The position numbers were made by a program, and so were the translations under genes. From contig JADLKP010000071.1 in NCBI GenBank assembly GCA_016838945.1, positions 1 to 9,488 of the forward strand: a stretch of DNA of 9,488 nt. The letters are read 5' to 3'. The notes beneath the pieces are model-generated. The model saw only the letters and a list, made by a program, of their open reading frames with translations, had not been told where the DNA came from and did no database searches. Below are positions 6,373-9,488 of this stretch, one piece after another; the first letter of the stretch is position 1, and each line of letters starts with the position of its first letter. The DNA is from Methanobrevibacter sp. (lineage in GTDB: Archaea; Methanobacteriota; Methanobacteria; Methanobacteriales; Methanobacteriaceae).

Positions 6373-9093
6373 ATGACAAATATGGCTAAAGATAAGAGAG
6401 AAATGGAAAATATCGACAAGTTCAAAAACGATATTCGCTTTAGGAAAAAGATCGAACATGTCGAAACAATTCCATCTAAAGAAGCTGGCTATAAAAAGGT
6501 CGATAAATTAGAAAAAAAGATACTGAATTATCTTGAAAAAAACAATATAAAACTATACAAACACCAGGCATTAGCTATTGAAAAGTCAAGAGAAGACAAG
6601 AACATCATTATTACAACTCCAACAGCAAGTGGAAAAACCTTATCATTCAATTTGCCTGTTTTGGAAGAACTAATTAAGGATAATGATGCATGTGCATTAT
6701 ACATTTATCCTGCAAAGGCATTATCTTATGACCAATTAAAGGTCTTAAGGAATTTCGATGAAGAGCTGGAGCTTGATTTGAATGCAAATCCTTATGATGG
6801 AGACACTCCAAAGGCCAAAAGATATAAGATTCGTCAGGAATCAAGGATAATCCTTACAAATCCTTACCAAATTCATTTGATATTGCAATGGCATCATCAA
6901 TGGGAGCGCTTTTATTCCAATTTAAAGTATATTGTTATTGATGAAGCCCATTACTATAAGGGAATATTCGGTTCAAATGTTGCATTTTTAATCAGAAGAC
7001 TTAAAAGAATTGCTAATTTTTATGGATCCGATCCTAAATTCATATTGTCTTCAGCAACACTGGCAAATCCTTTGGAACTAGCAGAAAAATTAACTGGAGA
7101 AGAATTTGAGCTTATTGATGAAGACAGTTCTCCAAGCGGTGAAAAGGATTTCATCCTATATAATCCATATAAGAAATTGGAAATCACTTCAGATGATGAA
7201 GGATTATCCATACACCAAGAAACAGAAAAGATTTTTCTGTATTTGCTTTTAAAAGACATACAGACTCTATGTTTCACATCCAGCAGAAAGATTGCTGAAC
7301 TGATTGCATTATGGGCAAAAAGAGATATGGAACATATGAAAAAGAGATATGTGGATAGAATTTCAGCATACCGGGCAGGATATTTGGCTGAAGATAGGAG
7401 AGAGATTGAAGACGGCCTTAAATCAAAAAAATATTTAGGTGTCACTTCAACAAATGCACTTGAATTAGGTATAGATGTAGGCAGTCTTGATGCTGTAATT
7501 ATTTCAGGTTTTCCAGGCTCTATGATATCCACATGGCAGCAAGGAGGAAGATCTGGCAGAGGAAATCAGAAATCCCTTGTCATTTTAGTTGCATTTGAGA
7601 ATCAATTGGACCAATACTTTATGAAAAATCCGGAGTTCTTCTTTGACAAGCCTCATGAAAACGTGGTAATTGACTTAAATAATGAAAAGCTTTTAAACAA
7701 CCACATCATTTGTGCAGCTAATGAATTGCCTTTAAGCTTAGAGGAAATCAAGGATGTATTCAATGTAGATGAGGAATTTATAGATGGGATTGTTCAAAAC
7801 AGGAATATCAAAAAGAGTGCAGGATTCTACATTTATCCTTATGATGACAATCCAGCATTTGAATTTTCACTGGACCAGATATCCAATGAGATATTCAGTG
7901 TCATGAACGGCAATCAACTGATAGAAAAGATAGAAAGGTCACAAATGTATAGGGAAGCTCATGAAGGAGCTATTTTAATCAATAAAGGTCAGACTTATAT
8001 TGTAACAGATGTCAATTTCAAAACACACTTCATAAATGTCATAAAAAGGGATGTGAATGCACATACAGTTGCACTTAAAAGAACACAGACAAAAATCATC
8101 AAAAAGATCAAAAAGGTAAAAATTGGAGACTTTACAGTCCACTATGGTGAATTGGAAGTGGAAGAGGATTATTACAAATATAAAAGAATGGAATTCTCCA
8201 AAACAATTGGCACATTTATTCTTGATTTGCCACCTTTAAAATTCAAAACCAAAGGATTGTGGTTTACCATTCCAGATAGCGTAAAAGAGGCTGTTGAAGA
8301 AAGATATAAAAATGATCATGAAGTTTTCGCAGGAGGTCTTCATGGAGCGGAACATGCGCTTATAGGATTGTTCCCACTTCATGTAATGTGTGACAGATTT
8401 GATATTGGGGGTCTTTCAACCAATTATCATGAAGATACACAGGAAGCTTCCATCTTTATTTATGATGCATATGAAGGTGGAATAGGCATATGCGAAAAGG
8501 CAATTGATGTATTCAGCAAATTAACCTATTCAACAAGAAATCTTCTTAAGACTTGTGAATGTGAAAATGGTTGTCCTTCCTGCATTTACTCTCCAAAATG
8601 TGGAAATGACAATAAGCCATTGCATAAAAAAGCCACTGAGTTCATTTTGGATTATATGTGGGATGAGATGAATAAATTATCTCCAGAAGAGCTTTCCAAA
8701 TTGGAAAATCAAGATTTAGAAGATAATATTTCATATAATGAAACTTATTATAATCAAAAGGAAGATAAGAGGGAACTGTCTCAGGAATCTGATATTTCGG
8801 AAAATAAAAATCAGAAGGATGATAGTGAAATCGTTGAAAATGAGCCAAATCCAATGGAAGAAGCTTATAATGATGCTTTAGAGGAATATGATAAAGGAAA
8901 TTATAGTATTTCAAAGGAGATATTAACTAATATCATCATCAAGGAAGATAGTGCTGATGCTTATTATCTCATTGGAAAAATACTTTATGAACAGGATGAT
9001 AAATTAGGCGCATTATCTTTTGTAAAAAAAGCCATTTCCATTGATAGCGGACATGAAGAGGCTAATGAATTCTTACTGAAATTGAAACATTAA
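6373..9093 (+). CDS. MrfA/Hrq1-type DExH helicase with DUF1998 zinc domain and C-terminal TPR repeats
   Basis: The 906-residue protein follows the MrfA (YprA)/Hrq1 superfamily 2 helicase family, whose B. subtilis member acts in mitomycin C lesion repair. Motifs in order are Q65 (LYKHQALAI), Walker A PTASGKT (K88), YPAKALSYDQL, the family-typical YDGDTP, DEAH (190-193), SSAT (226-229), TSTNALELGIDVG (358-370) and QQGGRSGRG (389-397, R393 and R396). The DUF1998 part shows GGLHGAEHALIG (from about 654) and a cysteine cluster C728, C730, C734, C737 (C-x-C-x3-C-x2-C) expected to bind zinc. After an acidic, low-complexity linker (about 770-826) come two TPR-like repeats (about 828-893) and a capping helix, an unusual addition. 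The frame is open back to a TTG at 6364, but the ATG fits the NTG-ATT-ATT-ATG pattern of the DUF169 gene, where the upstream codon belongs to the ribosome binding site. A third candidate ATG lies at 6382. The binding site here is weak (TGATT). The gene probably forms an operon with the next gene, 41 bases on. Confidence 0.92.
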   Translation: MTNMAKDKREMENIDKFKNDIRFRKKIEHVETIPSKEAGYKKVDKLEKKILNYLEKNNIKLYKHQALAIEKSREDKNIIITTPTASGKTLSFNLPVLEELIKDNDACALYIYPAKALSYDQLKVLRNFDEELELDLNANPYDGDTPKAKRYKIRQESRIILTNPYQIHLILQWHHQWERFYSNLKYIVIDEAHYYKGIFGSNVAFLIRRLKRIANFYGSDPKFILSSATLANPLELAEKLTGEEFELIDEDSSPSGEKDFILYNPYKKLEITSDDEGLSIHQETEKIFLYLLLKDIQTLCFTSSRKIAELIALWAKRDMEHMKKRYVDRISAYRAGYLAEDRREIEDGLKSKKYLGVTSTNALELGIDVGSLDAVIISGFPGSMISTWQQGGRSGRGNQKSLVILVAFENQLDQYFMKNPEFFFDKPHENVVIDLNNEKLLNNHIICAANELPLSLEEIKDVFNVDEEFIDGIVQNRNIKKSAGFYIYPYDDNPAFEFSLDQISNEIFSVMNGNQLIEKIERSQMYREAHEGAILINKGQTYIVTDVNFKTHFINVIKRDVNAHTVALKRTQTKIIKKIKKVKIGDFTVHYGELEVEEDYYKYKRMEFSKTIGTFILDLPPLKFKTKGLWFTIPDSVKEAVEERYKNDHEVFAGGLHGAEHALIGLFPLHVMCDRFDIGGLSTNYHEDTQEASIFIYDAYEGGIGICEKAIDVFSKLTYSTRNLLKTCECENGCPSCIYSPKCGNDNKPLHKKATEFILDYMWDEMNKLSPEELSKLENQDLEDNISYNETYYNQKEDKRELSQESDISENKNQKDDSEIVENEPNPMEEAYNDALEEYDKGNYSISKEILTNIIIKEDSADAYYLIGKILYEQDDKLGALSFVKKAISIDSGHEEANEFLLKLKH

Positions 9094-9124
9094 CAAAATT
9101 AAAACATTAATTAAATGATAATCA

Positions 9125-9130
9125 AGGGGA
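9125..9130 (+). promoter_or_regulatory. Ribosome binding site of the small downstream gene
   Basis: AGGGGA lies four bases before the ATG at 9135. It is the only G-rich cluster in the 41-base gap after the helicase stop codon. It supports both the reality of the small gene and the choice of its first ATG. Confidence 0.7.
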
Positions 9131-9134
9131 TATT

Positions 9135-9443
9135 ATGGAAATCACTAATGAAAATAAAGATGAAATTAAAGAACAGATCAATGCTGATATTAATGATATT
9201 CTGGAAAAACATGAACTGCCTTATAGAATGGATGGAATATCTGTCATGAAAACATCTAAAGGAACCAGCTTTTTAGGAAATGTCAGAGTTCATGATCCAA
9301 ATAAGGTTAAGGCTGTCAGAGCTGAGATTGAAGATTATTTGGACAAATTTGGAAAAGTGGTTATTAACTCAAGGGATGTTGTTCCTTGCTGTGAATTGCC
9401 ATATACATACATTACTTTCCATATTCACTTTACAGAGAAATAA
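9135..9443 (+). CDS. Conserved-looking small protein of unknown function
   Basis: I do not recognise this 102-residue protein. It is likely real: it has a strong ribosome binding site, normal codon use and a sensible amphipathic pattern. A charged helix is expected at about 5-26, followed by strand-like segments near 33-52, a second helix near 56-72 (NKVKAVRAEIEDYLDKFG) and strands near 74-80 and 90-99. A Cys-Cys pair (85-86) sits in SRDVVPCCELPYTYITFHI. There is no signal peptide or membrane segment, so it is probably a cytoplasmic alpha/beta domain. It lies 41 bases downstream of the MrfA-type helicase on the same strand, with no clear promoter between them, so cotranscription is likely. 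A role as helicase partner is only a guess from position. Confidence 0.78.
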   Translation: MEITNENKDEIKEQINADINDILEKHELPYRMDGISVMKTSKGTSFLGNVRVHDPNKVKAVRAEIEDYLDKFGKVVINSRDVVPCCELPYTYITFHIHFTEK

Positions 9444-9447
9444 ATGC

Positions 9448-9454
9448 TTTTTTT
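9448..9454 (+). terminator. Candidate T-tract terminator after the small gene
   Basis: Seven consecutive T begin five bases after the stop codon. This is a typical archaeal U-tract terminator position for the end of the helicase/small-protein operon. No hairpin was found. Just after it, ATTTAAAAGT occurs twice (9460-9469 and 9471-9480), a short tandem repeat of unknown meaning. Confidence 0.45.
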
Positions 9455-9488
9455 AATCAATTTAAAAGTGATTTAAAAGTAATATATA

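Noticed and set aside
7020..7532. 170-residue minus-strand reading frame inside the MrfA-type helicase
   Set aside because: It lies antisense within conserved helicase motifs. Its Ser/Ile/Phe-rich composition is what the reverse strand of such a gene gives.
6373..9093. DISARM-type defence locus suggested by DUF1998 and helicase domains
   Set aside because: In DISARM the helicase and DUF1998 proteins are separate and accompanied by a methyltransferase. Here both domains are in one chain of clear MrfA type and no methyltransferase is present.

Overview
The window is very AT-rich, with non-coding stretches that are almost entirely A and T. It looks like a methanogenic archaeon of the order Methanobacteriales, most likely Methanobrevibacter or a close relative. 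Supporting signs are TATA-type promoter elements of the TTTATAT kind with A-rich flanks, GGTGAT or GGGG ribosome binding sites, T-tract gene ends, a DUF169 protein, and a codon bias towards A/T-ending codons with AGA/AGG arginine. The genus is an inference; no rRNA or methanogenesis gene is present to settle it.

Layout. (1) On the minus strand, positions 162-914 encode an exodeoxyribonuclease III/AP endonuclease family protein with a changed C-terminal catalytic motif. (2) Divergent from it, 1174-1851 encodes a cysteine-rich DUF169 protein. (3) A hairpin plus T-rich stretch at 1880-1936 separates it from a convergent minus-strand pair. (4) That pair is a UvrD/AddA-like superfamily 1 helicase (3463-6003, TTG start) followed by a RecB/Cas4-like PD-(D/E)XK nuclease with an apparent Fe-S cysteine set (1983-3320). 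The 142-bp gap between them holds a 41-bp perfect tandem direct repeat, and each copy carries a TATA-like element pointing at the nuclease gene. (5) A 369-bp AT-only divergent intergenic region (6004-6372) carries tandem 20-bp repeats with a dyad, two further palindromes and candidate promoters for both sides. (6) On the plus strand, 6373-9093 encodes an MrfA/Hrq1-type DExH helicase with a DUF1998 zinc-site domain, an acidic linker and a C-terminal pair of TPR repeats. A small protein of unknown function (9135-9443) follows.

How the genes may work together. Four of the six genes belong to DNA-processing families: an AP endonuclease/3' exonuclease, a helicase, a partner nuclease and a second helicase. 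The helicase stops shortly after motif VI and has no nuclease domain, while a free-standing RecB-like nuclease lies next to it. This suggests a split AddA/RecB-type end-processing enzyme. The MrfA-type helicase is transcribed away from the same intergenic region, so the block may be a small DNA-repair locus with shared control. The TPR tail on the helicase is the least expected architecture here. No CRISPR array, tRNA, rRNA, insertion sequence or phage gene was seen.
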